Assembly (NCBI GenBank): GCA_045585955.1
Contig: JAZMZK010000008.1
Coordinates: 1 to 18,921 of the forward strand
Length of the DNA: 18,921 nucleotides
Source of the DNA: SIG78 sp045585955
GTDB taxonomy: Bacteria > Verrucomicrobiota > Lentisphaeria > Victivallales > Victivallaceae
Direction of reading: 5' to 3'
The first letter of the stretch is position 1; each line of letters starts with the position of its first letter. The position numbers and the translations under genes are program-made. Below the pieces are notes generated by a model, which was given only the letters and a program-made list of their open reading frames with translations, did not search any database and had not been told where the DNA came from. This document shows positions 6,448 to 14,302 of the stretch, piece by piece.

Positions 6448-7290
6448 TTACTTGGGCAACGGTCTGTGGGCTGTTTTTTTGCGTTTGCGGAATTCGGAGG
6501 GGCTTTCGCCGGATTGCTGTTTGAATACTTTGCTTAAATGAAATTCGCTGGAAAAACCGCACATCCTGGCGATTTCCCGCAGGTTTTTACCCGATAAAGT
6601 CAGCATTTCTTTGGCGTGTTCAATGCGTATTGCCCGCAGTAACTGCGAAAAGTTGCAGCCGGATGATTGCTTGATAAAACTGCTGGCGTATGCTGGAGAG
6701 AGCTTCAGCAGTCCGGCGACATCGTCCAGCGAGATATTCTGCTGATAGTTATTTTCCAGATACTCAATAAGTTTGCGGAAGCGGGCATCGTAATCAAGGT
6801 CAACGATATTTTCTTCGCAAAGATAGTCGATCAAGCCCCTGCCGAACATATCCAGCACCTGCATAAATTCTGCAATGCGTTCTTTGTTGTATAACGGCAA
6901 AGCTTTATAGGCACGGCAAAACTCTTCCGTCATTCCGGCGGGGGGATTTGCGGTGTTCCGGAAAAGTCCGGCATAAAGTATGCCGTAATGGATGTTGTTG
7001 TGCCGCAGCGGCACGGCGATCTGTCCGAAATTCTGCCAGCAAACGGTATAGTGTGAATATGGCTCATTCATGCAAAGATTGTTGATCTTATAACGGCAGT
7101 TGGCGCGGCACCGGGCGCAGAAAACCATATCGCACAATGCAAGTTTGCGGTGCGACTTGCGGACTTCGTTGAAAATTCTTCTGTTCTGACGATTGTTGAA
7201 CCAACCGTCGTGGTCAACGATGGTTATGGGCAATTTCAGATAATTTTCCAGCTGCACGATGGCGTTTTCTACATATTCCAGAGGCTTCAT
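6448..7290 (-). CDS. AraC-family transcriptional regulator with PocR-like Cys-rich sensor domain
   Basis: 280 residues from the ATG at 7290. The C-terminal DNA-binding domain has two helix-turn-helix units (about 175-275: ISLDDVAGLLKLSPAYASSFIK, then LREIARMCGFSSEFHLSKVF and SPSEFRK). The N-terminal half resembles PocR-type ligand domains: Cys58, Cys65, Cys84 followed by FGQIAVPL and GILYAGLF (residues 88-110). Six cysteines lie between 53 and 84. An in-frame TTG at 7350 gives a 300-residue reading, but that TTG is the first half of a perfect -35 box TTGACA, so I reject it. The ATG at 7290 has a GGGGAA ribosome site 10 bases upstream. Divergent from the pseudopilin-glycosidase locus, it probably controls that locus and responds to a sugar, a metal or redox state. 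Activator function is the family norm but is not shown here. Confidence 0.85.
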   Translation of the reverse strand: MKPLEYVENAIVQLENYLKLPITIVDHDGWFNNRQNRRIFNEVRKSHRKLALCDMVFCARCRANCRYKINNLCMNEPYSHYTVCWQNFGQIAVPLRHNNIHYGILYAGLFRNTANPPAGMTEEFCRAYKALPLYNKERIAEFMQVLDMFGRGLIDYLCEENIVDLDYDARFRKLIEYLENNYQQNISLDDVAGLLKLSPAYASSFIKQSSGCNFSQLLRAIRIEHAKEMLTLSGKNLREIARMCGFSSEFHLSKVFKQQSGESPSEFRKRKKTAHRPLPK

Positions 7291-7321
7291 AATGCAAATT
7301 CCCCAAGGCGTGTTTGTGTTT

Positions 7322-7350
7322 ACAATAGTATTGGATTTTTGATTTGTCAA
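7322..7350 (-). promoter_or_regulatory. Sigma-70 promoter of the AraC-family gene
   Basis: On the minus strand, a perfect -35 TTGACA (7350-7345), a 17-base spacer and -10 TATTGT (7327-7322) place the transcript start near 7315, about 25 bases before the ATG at 7290. The 14-mer TTGCTTGACAAATC that contains the -35 box recurs exactly at 13121-13134. Confidence 0.65.
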
Positions 7351-7400
7351 GCAATGATATAATATTTTTATAATTTTATTCTTAAATCGTAAAAATATAT

Positions 7401-7419
7401 ATGATATTCAAAATATCAT
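7401..7419. promoter_or_regulatory. Perfect palindrome, candidate operator
   Basis: ATGATATTCAAAATATCAT is a perfect 8-base inverted repeat around CAA. It lies four bases upstream of the predicted -35 box of the pseudopilin promoter, centred near -48 relative to the inferred start, a normal place for an activator site. A lone ATGATAT half-site also occurs at 7354-7360. Which protein binds is unknown; AraC proteins usually bind direct repeats. Confidence 0.5.
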
Positions 7420-7422
7420 CTA

Positions 7423-7451
7423 TTCACAAAGGCGGGATTTTGTTGTATATT
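7423..7451 (+). promoter_or_regulatory. Probable promoter of the pseudopilin-glycosidase unit
   Basis: TTCACA (7423-7428, 5 of 6 consensus), a 17-base spacer and TATATT (7446-7451, 5 of 6) lie just downstream of the palindrome. The transcript would start near 7458, about 47 bases before the ATG at 7505. Confidence 0.55.
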
Positions 7452-7504
7452 AATAGAGGAAGATCAATAAGTTGATTTATATAAACAATAGAAAGGTAAA
7501 GGTC

Positions 7505-8209
7505 ATGAAAAGCAGAACCAGTTTCACTCTCATCGAACTCCTTGTAGTCATCGCCATCATCGCCATATTGGCGGCCATGCTGCTGCCGGCATTGTCAGCC
7601 GCCCGGGAGCGGGCAAAAGCTGCTCAATGCACCAGCAACCTTAAGCAGATAGGCCTGGCTCACATCGCTTATGCCAGCGACAATGGGGATGCTTTTTGTC
7701 CAAGTCTTGATGGCGACAATCATTGGCCGTACTTTATTTATGGCGGCGGTTATATACCGGAAAAAAATTATGGAGTAATCATTTGTCCTTCTTTTTCGCC
7801 TTTCAGTGTCAGAATGGATGGTTATGACGGAAACTTTTGCTATGGCGGTATTGCTTCCAATGGCGGAGATCGTATTACTCCCGGGTGGCCATTGCGTTTC
7901 AGCAATTTGCGTGAGCCATCAGCAACTTTTTCACATTCCGACAGTATCAATACTGAACTGGCTGCGTCAAAAGCACAGGGTAGACCGGTTCCCATTCAGA
8001 CCAGCTATATGAAAATGGGGAAATTGACAAGCGGTCAAGGAGTGCATTTCCGTCATGCAAGTAAAAGTGCCAACGGTGTTTTCTTTGATGGGCATGTTGA
8101 GCCGTTTTATAAAGAAAGTGAATTTTTCAATAAACGACCTTTGATGTCCAATGAAAATAAAAAATATCCTGTTTCAGATACTTATTTTTATACTGAAGAA
8201 CAGTATTGA
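7505..8209 (+). CDS. Pseudopilin-like protein (prepilin-type N-terminus, H-X-DG C-terminal motif)
   Basis: 234 residues. A short basic leader (MKSRTS) precedes FTLIELLVVIAIIAILAAML, the classic type IV/type II prepilin signal and helix. Phe7 would be the first mature residue and Glu11 the +5 Glu; the residue before the cut is Ser instead of the usual Gly. SAARERAKAAQCTSNLKQIG and the C-terminal HASKSANGVFFDGHVEPF correspond to the prepilin-like processing-associated H-X9-DG family, though 10 residues separate His and Asp-Gly. Such proteins are highly multiplied in Planctomycetes, Verrucomicrobia and Lentisphaerae, and their function is unproven. An in-frame TTG at 7472 would add 11 residues; the ATG at 7505 with AAAGG at 7492-7496 is better and keeps a normal leader. 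It precedes the glycosidase-like gene by 22 bases. Confidence 0.88.
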   Translation: MKSRTSFTLIELLVVIAIIAILAAMLLPALSAARERAKAAQCTSNLKQIGLAHIAYASDNGDAFCPSLDGDNHWPYFIYGGGYIPEKNYGVIICPSFSPFSVRMDGYDGNFCYGGIASNGGDRITPGWPLRFSNLREPSATFSHSDSINTELAASKAQGRPVPIQTSYMKMGKLTSGQGVHFRHASKSANGVFFDGHVEPFYKESEFFNKRPLMSNENKKYPVSDTYFYTEEQY

Positions 8210-8231
8210 TAAAGAGTCAAGAGTGTAAATT

Positions 8232-11200
8232 ATGAGATTTCTTGCGTATTTTATATTGAGTTTGGCGGCGTTGACTGTAAACGCTGTTGATAAACCTTTT
8301 GCCCCTGTTATTGAGTGGTCGGGGTATCAGGCCAAAGCGGTTTCGGCACCCAAAGTCACTGCCGTAAAAGGGCCAAACGGCAAAAATGCTGTCCACATCG
8401 AAGCGACGGCTTCCGGTAAATATCAGGGGGCAGTGGGTAAATTCACGCCGCCGGTGGATTTCAGTAATTACTCCGCCATTGAGTTTTATGTGCGGCACAA
8501 TATTTCCGGCAAAGGCATGACGATTTTTCTGGAAAGCCAAACCGGCAGAGTTCACGGCAAGTTTGTTGCCGGCAGCGGCCAAAAGTGGTCAAAAGTGGTG
8601 ATCCCGCTGGATAAGGACAGTTTTACCGCCCAGCGGGGCAATACGGTAACTTTCAGCGAAACAAATACTATGCGTATAACGCCCTATGCAAATATGTCAG
8701 GCAAGGGCAAATTTATGGAATTTGCCGACTTCAAACTCCTGCCCAAAACCAGCGGCACCCGACAGCTTAAAGTTATGAAATATGTTCATAACGGAGCTAA
8801 ACCCACTTCCGGCGAAAACGGCACCACCCTGACCGACGGCAACAAAAAGAAAAACATCCATTACCGGCAGTTCAGCGATGATCCTTTCATCACTTTCGAT
8901 CTGGGGGGCAAGTTCACCATTGACGAAATCAAAGTTTCTGCCAACTCGGCACCCTCCCACAACTTTGCGGAGATCGCCATCTTTGCAGGCATAGACGACA
9001 AGGACTTTGTTCCGGCAGGGATCTTGCGCAACGAAGAGAGCGGCACCAAAGCCAAACTGGTGGAATACTCCTTTAAAAGCAAAGATAAGCCCATTGTAGG
9101 CAGATTTATCCGGCTTAAAGCCACCCGGCCCCGGTCGGATTTTCCGGTGGAATTTTCGGAAGTGGAATTTTTCGGCCACCCCCCCACCGAAGCCGAGATC
9201 GTAAAAGCCGCCGAACTCAATTACGATAACGGTGTACCCATGCCGGAGCGGAACAGCAAAAATTACGCCATCTTCCAGCAGGGCGATTACAAACTTTTTG
9301 TTGCTAAATCCAACGGCGTGGTCAATGGTCTTTACTACAAAAACAAGCTCATCGTTCAGCGTATGACCCCCGTTTACACCTTGCAGACCCGGGCAAAGGA
9401 TACAGTTGTGGACGGCAATCTGGATAAAGTCAAAAACATCCGGACCACTGACGGCAAACTGGTGGTGACTGTAACCAACGATGCATTGCCCCAGCTGGAA
9501 CTGCGGCGTACATACTATGTAGTAAAAAATGCCTTGTTTGAAAAGGTCGAAGTTATTGATCTGGGCATGAAAGAACGCAAATTCCTGCGGCTGGCAACCG
9601 ATGTTATTCTGGAACAGAAGTTCCGCAGTCAGGGCTTTTACGAAATGCCCGGTACCGCTGTGGCAGTAGGCATGTTCCGCCTGCCTGCCAATGAAGTGCA
9701 GATGGATCGCAGCTTTACCAATATCCCCACCATCGGCTTTGAAAATGCCGCCACAAGACAGGTCATCTGGCACACCAGATTCAAGTTCAACGACCGCTTT
9801 ACCTATATGGATGTGGGCACCGAAGAGGAAAATCTCCAGATCTTCCGTGCCAACGGCTGGCGTATAACTTCGGCAACTGTTGTGCCCCTTGACCGGAAAG
9901 TACACAGCTTTGAAAACCGCTTTTCCGTTACCGACGGCGGTATGCTCAAAGCCTACGACGAATATATTTCTACGCCCGAAGCCGCCGCTTACCGCTCGCA
10001 AGTCAGGCGTCCGGCATGGCTGCGGGATCTGCGTTGCACCATGTCCACCGGCTGGAACGGTGCTTACAATGGCAGCAGTATGCGTTATGCGGAAAATATG
10101 AACAGAGCCTTCTCCCCCCGGGGGTATCTTATTGATCCAGCGATGTACGACTCCAACGGCATCTGGGGCGATGTCATTTCCGAAGGCGATGCCGTTTACG
10201 GCTGGTTTGGCAACCGCAGTACCGCCGATGAACTTCGGGAGAAAGTTGCCAGATTGCATAAAATCGCACCCAATCTGAAGTTGGCTTATTACACCTGGTT
10301 CTGGAGTGCATTTCCCTGGAGTACCCCGGTAAAAAATCACCCGGAATGGTTTGTTAAAACGCTCCGCAACGGGTCACCGGCGTCGTGGTTCCCCGGAGTG
10401 AATGTCAACTATTTGCGGTTCTGGAAATTCAAAGAGTCCCGGGACGAGGCGGTGGATCAGATCGAAAAATTCGTCAACACCTACAATCAGGATGCATGGT
10501 ATCTGGATGGCGGCAAGTCGGGAGCTTACGCTAAAGATTGGGACACCATGCAGATCGACGACCCCATGGGGCAGACCGATTTTTATCTGGCAGTGCGTAA
10601 TGCCATCCAGAAGCGTGACCCCAACCGGATAATCTTCTTCAACCACAGCGAAAACCCGCTGGGGGACATCGGTTATCTGGAAAGCTTCGGCGGCACGCTG
10701 ACCAACGAATGGCGGCGGGGGGCGATTTTGATGTGGAAGTTCAAGATGTTTGCCTACAAAGACCCGCTGCACCACTCGGTATATATCTACTGGCTGCCGG
10801 GGGTGGATGGAGCTTTCCACAACTACATGGCAGGTATCGGGGTGGTGGCTTCTTACAACAGCCGCGGACTCTCCGCTGCGGATGTACCCTTTATCGGAGC
10901 AAGATACGAGATCCGTCAGGCCCAGATCACCGATGCCGATGTAAAGCCCGACTGGCGGATGGATGCCAAAGAAAATGTGGAATGTATGATCCTTCAGCAG
11001 CTCAACAACGGCTGGATCTTCGTCAATCCCCACATCACCAAGCCGGAAGTCCGGGAGATCTCTGCATTGACCAAACCTTTGAACATCAAAGACCCCGCCA
11101 AACCGGTATACATTTGGCGATACACCATCAAAAACGGCAAAAAATATAAAGGTATGTTCGGCGAACCCCAGCTGGCAAAAGCCTACGCCCAAACCGGCTG

Positions 11201-13097
11201 GATAACCGACCGGGCGGTGGTGCCCCATTATCTTGGCAAGCAAAAGTATGCGGAACGCATCAGCGTTAAAGTGCCGCTCAAAGTCAACGAAGCTCAAGTG
11301 CTTATGTTCAGTCAGGTACCGGCGGCGGTTTTGAGTATCGAAAATGAGCCGTCGCATTACTACCTTGCCGGTCAGCCGGGCATCGAACTTGATGGAGATA
11401 ACGGCAGATTTACCGTAAAAAGCGAATACAGTTCTGCTGAAATCGGTCTGCTGTTGGAAGAAAATCAAGCCATCAAAGAAGTCAAGGTCAACGGTCAACC
11501 GGTCAAGGCTGATTTGAGGATCGAAAACAACATGCGTTGGGCGGTAGTCAAAGTTGGCAAAGGTGTCAGCAATATCGAACTTGCCGTTGCTCCGGCAGAA
11601 GCAGTGGAAGTCAAGAGTTTGAGCGTAGTTCGCAAAAAACGCACTTTGCTTGTCAAGGTGGTGCCCGCCAATGTTCCGGTAACACTTTACAACGAAGGCA
11701 ATCTGGTGCTTGCCCGCAACGGCAGTTTCTCGCTGGATTTGCCCGACACCATCCGCCCCGGAGTGTATACGGTCAAAGCGGGCAAATTGAGCAAAAATAT
11801 CAAGCTCCCAAAGCTGGGCAAACCCACGAAATTCCTGCCCATATTGATCGACCTCAAGGATAAACACACCGTTGAAAAAGTTGATAAAACTGTCAACAAT
11901 ATAAAAGTTTACGCTCAAGGCACTCTTTGCAGTACCGGTGCTTCGGAAGCTGAAGCCGACAGCAGTAAACTTGCTTTACACATCAACACTTTGCGGAATA
12001 TCGAAAACCACTTCAACCGCACCGGTGCCATGCTGGAGTTCCAAGCCAAACGCTATGTGAAAGTGCGGCTCAAAAACGGTTTTATTTACTACAACACCTA
12101 CGGCCTCAAGCCCCAGAGCCATGTGGTGCGTGCCCACCGCCACACGGTCTTTGCCGGTTTGATATTGGACTTTGCCACCGGCAACGGATACACTCACCGA
12201 ACCGCCGCCGGTTTGGGCTTGCAGACCGATAAACGCAAATCCAAACGCCCCAATCACTGGGGCAAAAAAGGCGTTTGCAACAATATCTATATGCTGGATG
12301 ATCTGGTGATAAATAAAACCGCCGAAACTAAAGAGCTGTGGCTGGATATGCAAGCCTTGGGTGCCCCAAACGACTGGAACGGCAAACTGGCTTTGACGCT
12401 GTATATGGAAGACATTTGCCCCAACCGTTCGCTGGATCTGGAAGTGCTTGCTGTGGCGGATAAACTCCCCGCCGGAGCTGCCGCCGCCCAGCCCATAAAG
12501 CTGGGCAAACTCCAGACCGCCGTGATCGAATTCAAAAAGATCACCGGCAAACCCACGGTCAAAAATTTGCAGTCTTTGGGTAATTTGCACGCCACCAAAT
12601 TGACTATGGCACCTTTGAAGACCCAAGTCCATGCGGGCTGGGACGATAAAAACCTCTATTTTCATTACACTGCCGAAGAAGTCCCCGGCCGCAAGCCCAA
12701 TACCGAGGGCAGCAAGATCAACAAGCCGTGGTTCTGCGACAGCGTGGAGTTCTTTGCCGGAAAGACCAACGATCCGGGGATGCTCTATCACATGATCATC
12801 GACACCACCGATTGCCGCTATGCTGAAGATATGACTTTGCTGCGGAAAGCCGGCGATAAAAACATCATCCACCCCGGCAGCGATGTCAAGACCAAATACA
12901 CGCTTCGGGATGGAGCATGGACTTGCCTGATAACGGTACCGTGGAGCGTGTTGGGCGGCAAGCCCGAAAAGGGCAAACTTGTGCCCTTTAATTTGATGCG
13001 CAACCGTTTGGATCAGGGCAAAAGCGACAATTACACGCTGGTACCGGGCAAAGCCTATTTTACCGGAAATCAGTTCCAGTTCAAACTGGTGGATTGA
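8232..13097 (+). CDS. Large secreted multidomain glycoside hydrolase-like protein
   Basis: 1621 residues. A signal peptide (MRFLAYFILSLAALTVNA, cut after Ala18) sends it out of the cytoplasm. Apparent layout: a jelly-roll carbohydrate-binding-like domain (about 20-170), an F5/8 type C/discoidin-like domain (about 180-316, FITFDLGGKFTIDEIKVSAN to GRFIRLKATR), a beta-rich domain (about 340-580), a TIM-barrel-like region (about 595-890) with AWYLDGG (Asp759), IIFFNHSE (800-807) and GYLESFGG (Glu817) as possible catalytic motifs, several beta domains, and a C-terminal family-9-like carbohydrate-binding module (about 1465-1621: VHAGWDDKNLYFHY, CDSVEFFAG, WTCLITVPWSVLG). The barrel recalls alpha-galactosidase/GH-D and GH31-type enzymes, but I cannot assign a family or substrate. 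The ribosome site is weak (AAGAG, 8219-8223). Probably co-transcribed with the pseudopilin gene. Confidence 0.75.
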   Translation: MRFLAYFILSLAALTVNAVDKPFAPVIEWSGYQAKAVSAPKVTAVKGPNGKNAVHIEATASGKYQGAVGKFTPPVDFSNYSAIEFYVRHNISGKGMTIFLESQTGRVHGKFVAGSGQKWSKVVIPLDKDSFTAQRGNTVTFSETNTMRITPYANMSGKGKFMEFADFKLLPKTSGTRQLKVMKYVHNGAKPTSGENGTTLTDGNKKKNIHYRQFSDDPFITFDLGGKFTIDEIKVSANSAPSHNFAEIAIFAGIDDKDFVPAGILRNEESGTKAKLVEYSFKSKDKPIVGRFIRLKATRPRSDFPVEFSEVEFFGHPPTEAEIVKAAELNYDNGVPMPERNSKNYAIFQQGDYKLFVAKSNGVVNGLYYKNKLIVQRMTPVYTLQTRAKDTVVDGNLDKVKNIRTTDGKLVVTVTNDALPQLELRRTYYVVKNALFEKVEVIDLGMKERKFLRLATDVILEQKFRSQGFYEMPGTAVAVGMFRLPANEVQMDRSFTNIPTIGFENAATRQVIWHTRFKFNDRFTYMDVGTEEENLQIFRANGWRITSATVVPLDRKVHSFENRFSVTDGGMLKAYDEYISTPEAAAYRSQVRRPAWLRDLRCTMSTGWNGAYNGSSMRYAENMNRAFSPRGYLIDPAMYDSNGIWGDVISEGDAVYGWFGNRSTADELREKVARLHKIAPNLKLAYYTWFWSAFPWSTPVKNHPEWFVKTLRNGSPASWFPGVNVNYLRFWKFKESRDEAVDQIEKFVNTYNQDAWYLDGGKSGAYAKDWDTMQIDDPMGQTDFYLAVRNAIQKRDPNRIIFFNHSENPLGDIGYLESFGGTLTNEWRRGAILMWKFKMFAYKDPLHHSVYIYWLPGVDGAFHNYMAGIGVVASYNSRGLSAADVPFIGARYEIRQAQITDADVKPDWRMDAKENVECMILQQLNNGWIFVNPHITKPEVREISALTKPLNIKDPAKPVYIWRYTIKNGKKYKGMFGEPQLAKAYAQTGWITDRAVVPHYLGKQKYAERISVKVPLKVNEAQVLMFSQVPAAVLSIENEPSHYYLAGQPGIELDGDNGRFTVKSEYSSAEIGLLLEENQAIKEVKVNGQPVKADLRIENNMRWAVVKVGKGVSNIELAVAPAEAVEVKSLSVVRKKRTLLVKVVPANVPVTLYNEGNLVLARNGSFSLDLPDTIRPGVYTVKAGKLSKNIKLPKLGKPTKFLPILIDLKDKHTVEKVDKTVNNIKVYAQGTLCSTGASEAEADSSKLALHINTLRNIENHFNRTGAMLEFQAKRYVKVRLKNGFIYYNTYGLKPQSHVVRAHRHTVFAGLILDFATGNGYTHRTAAGLGLQTDKRKSKRPNHWGKKGVCNNIYMLDDLVINKTAETKELWLDMQALGAPNDWNGKLALTLYMEDICPNRSLDLEVLAVADKLPAGAAAAQPIKLGKLQTAVIEFKKITGKPTVKNLQSLGNLHATKLTMAPLKTQVHAGWDDKNLYFHYTAEEVPGRKPNTEGSKINKPWFCDSVEFFAGKTNDPGMLYHMIIDTTDCRYAEDMTLLRKAGDKNIIHPGSDVKTKYTLRDGAWTCLITVPWSVLGGKPEKGKLVPFNLMRNRLDQGKSDNYTLVPGKAYFTGNQFQFKLVD

Positions 13098-13102
13098 GGA
13101 GT

Positions 13103-13122
13103 CTGATGAAAATCAGGTTTTT
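13103..13122 (+). terminator. Weak candidate intrinsic terminator after the glycosidase-like gene
   Basis: CTGAT-GAAA-ATCAG forms a 5-base stem with a GNRA tetraloop, followed by G and five T (13118-13122). The stem is short and AT-containing, so termination would be partial at best. Confidence 0.3.
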
Positions 13123-13208
13123 GCTTGACAAATCGCTATTTCCATAGTAACTTTATTATGCATCTGCTCTCTTTTGGGGGTACATTCATTAAAAAACAGC
13201 AGATGTAC
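13121..13208. promoter_or_regulatory. Regulatory region upstream of the sugar oxidoreductase operon
   Basis: It contains TTGACA (13125-13130) without a convincing -10 at 17 bases (TAACTT at 13148; TATTAT at 13154 is 23 bases away). Two nested inverted repeats follow: CATCTGCT (13161-13168) with AGCAGATG (13198-13205), and GTACAT (13180-13185) with ATGTAC (13203-13208). These may be operator sites or an alternative RNA hairpin. A separately regulated promoter for the next three genes is plausible. Confidence 0.35.
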
Positions 13209-13267
13209 TTTGATCAAACAACCTGTCCCGTCACAATATTCGGGATATTTATGCAGGAGTTTTATTT

Positions 13268-14299
13268 ATGATAAATGTTGTAGTTTCCGGCTTGGGCCGC
13301 ATTGCGTGGCGTTACCATCTGCCCCAGATAAAAGCAGACAGCCGCTTCAACTTGCTGGCAATATCCGACCCGGTGGAAGAACGCCGCAACGAGGCCGCCG
13401 CCGAATACCCCGGAATCCGCACTTATGCTGATTTTGACGAAATGCTCGCAGCGGAAAACTCTGCTGATATGGCGGTGATCGCTTCGCCCACATTGTTCCA
13501 CAAACCACAAACCATTGCGGCGTTGGAACGGGGCATGATGGTTTTTCTGGAAAAACCCATGTGCGAATCTCTCGCCGCCGCTCAAGAAGTTGCCGAAGCC
13601 GTAAAACGCACCAAGGGCAAACTCATGCTCTATCAGCCTCACCGGAACTGGGGCGAATACCTTATGTTCCAGAAAAGTGTGCGGCAAAAGCTGGGCACTA
13701 TCACCCACTCCCGGCGGGTGTTGGAGTTTTACAACCGGCGCAACGACTGGCAGAGCAGAGTTGATTGCGGCGGCGGTATGCTCAATAATTATGGAGCACA
13801 CTATATAGACCAATTCCTTGCTGCATTCGGCGGGCCGGTGGAAGTCAAAGGAGCTATAATGCAGCGGACTGTGGGGATCGGCGATGCCGAAGATCTGGTA
13901 AGCGTGCTTTTGAAATCCTCTTCCGGAGTCAGCGGCACTGTGGAAATCAATCTGGGTTCCGCTGTCCGTACTGATACATGGGAGGTTTTCGGCACGCTGG
14001 GCAGTGCCAAGTATTGTGCCAATGCCAAATCGTGGGTGATAAACTACATCGAGCCGGGCACTTTGCCGGAGCTGGAAATGCAGAAAACTCTCGCCGCCCA
14101 GGATCGGGCGTATTCCATAGAAACCAACATACCGTGGATAACCGAAACTCTGCCGGTGGATACTTGGGATGTACCCAGTTATTACAACTATATATATGAT
14201 TATTTTGCCGAAAACAAACCCGCCTATGTACCTTTGAGCGAAAGCATGGAACTTATGCGGATACTGAACGATTGCCGTCAAAAAGCCGCGGAGAATTGA
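13268..14299 (+). CDS. Gfo/Idh/MocA-family NAD(P)-dependent oxidoreductase
   Basis: 343 residues, normal for the family, which oxidises or reduces hydroxyl groups of sugars, inositols and glycosides in the cytoplasm. The dinucleotide motif GLGRIA is at 8-13, the conserved LEKPMCES at 94-101 includes the catalytic Lys96, and the second-domain signature GGGMLNNYGAHYIDQ is at 168-182 with His178 as the probable active-site base. No signal peptide is present. The start is fixed by AGGAG (13255-13259) eight bases upstream. Three bases separate it from the xylose-isomerase-like gene, so the two proteins very likely act in sequence. The substrate is unknown. Family relatives oxidise C3 of glycosides or act on inositol; which applies here cannot be read from the sequence. 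Confidence 0.9.
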   Translation: MINVVVSGLGRIAWRYHLPQIKADSRFNLLAISDPVEERRNEAAAEYPGIRTYADFDEMLAAENSADMAVIASPTLFHKPQTIAALERGMMVFLEKPMCESLAAAQEVAEAVKRTKGKLMLYQPHRNWGEYLMFQKSVRQKLGTITHSRRVLEFYNRRNDWQSRVDCGGGMLNNYGAHYIDQFLAAFGGPVEVKGAIMQRTVGIGDAEDLVSVLLKSSSGVSGTVEINLGSAVRTDTWEVFGTLGSAKYCANAKSWVINYIEPGTLPELEMQKTLAAQDRAYSIETNIPWITETLPVDTWDVPSYYNYIYDYFAENKPAYVPLSESMELMRILNDCRQKAAEN

Positions 14300-14302
14300 A
14301 GC

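Noticed and set aside
6436..6480. Possible terminator between the converging OYE-type and AraC genes (GCCATGGC palindrome and T7 run at 6474-6480)
   Set aside because: I could not build a stable stem immediately before the T run; only a 4-base AGCC/GGCT pairing was found, within the AraC coding end.
8697..10340. 547-codon open frame on the minus strand inside the glycosidase-like gene (also long antisense frames at 10374-11918, 11976-12872, 15248-16906 and 2000-3187)
   Set aside because: They mirror real plus-strand genes, encode no recognisable protein and have no ribosome sites. They exist because the codons TTA, CTA and TCA are rare in the sense frames.
13106..13147. 13-codon ORF (MKIRFLLDKSLFP) with AGGAG four bases upstream, just after the glycosidase-like stop
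   Set aside because: It has a good ribosome site and could be a leader peptide, but it overlaps the candidate terminator hairpin and the TTGACA box and has no supporting features.
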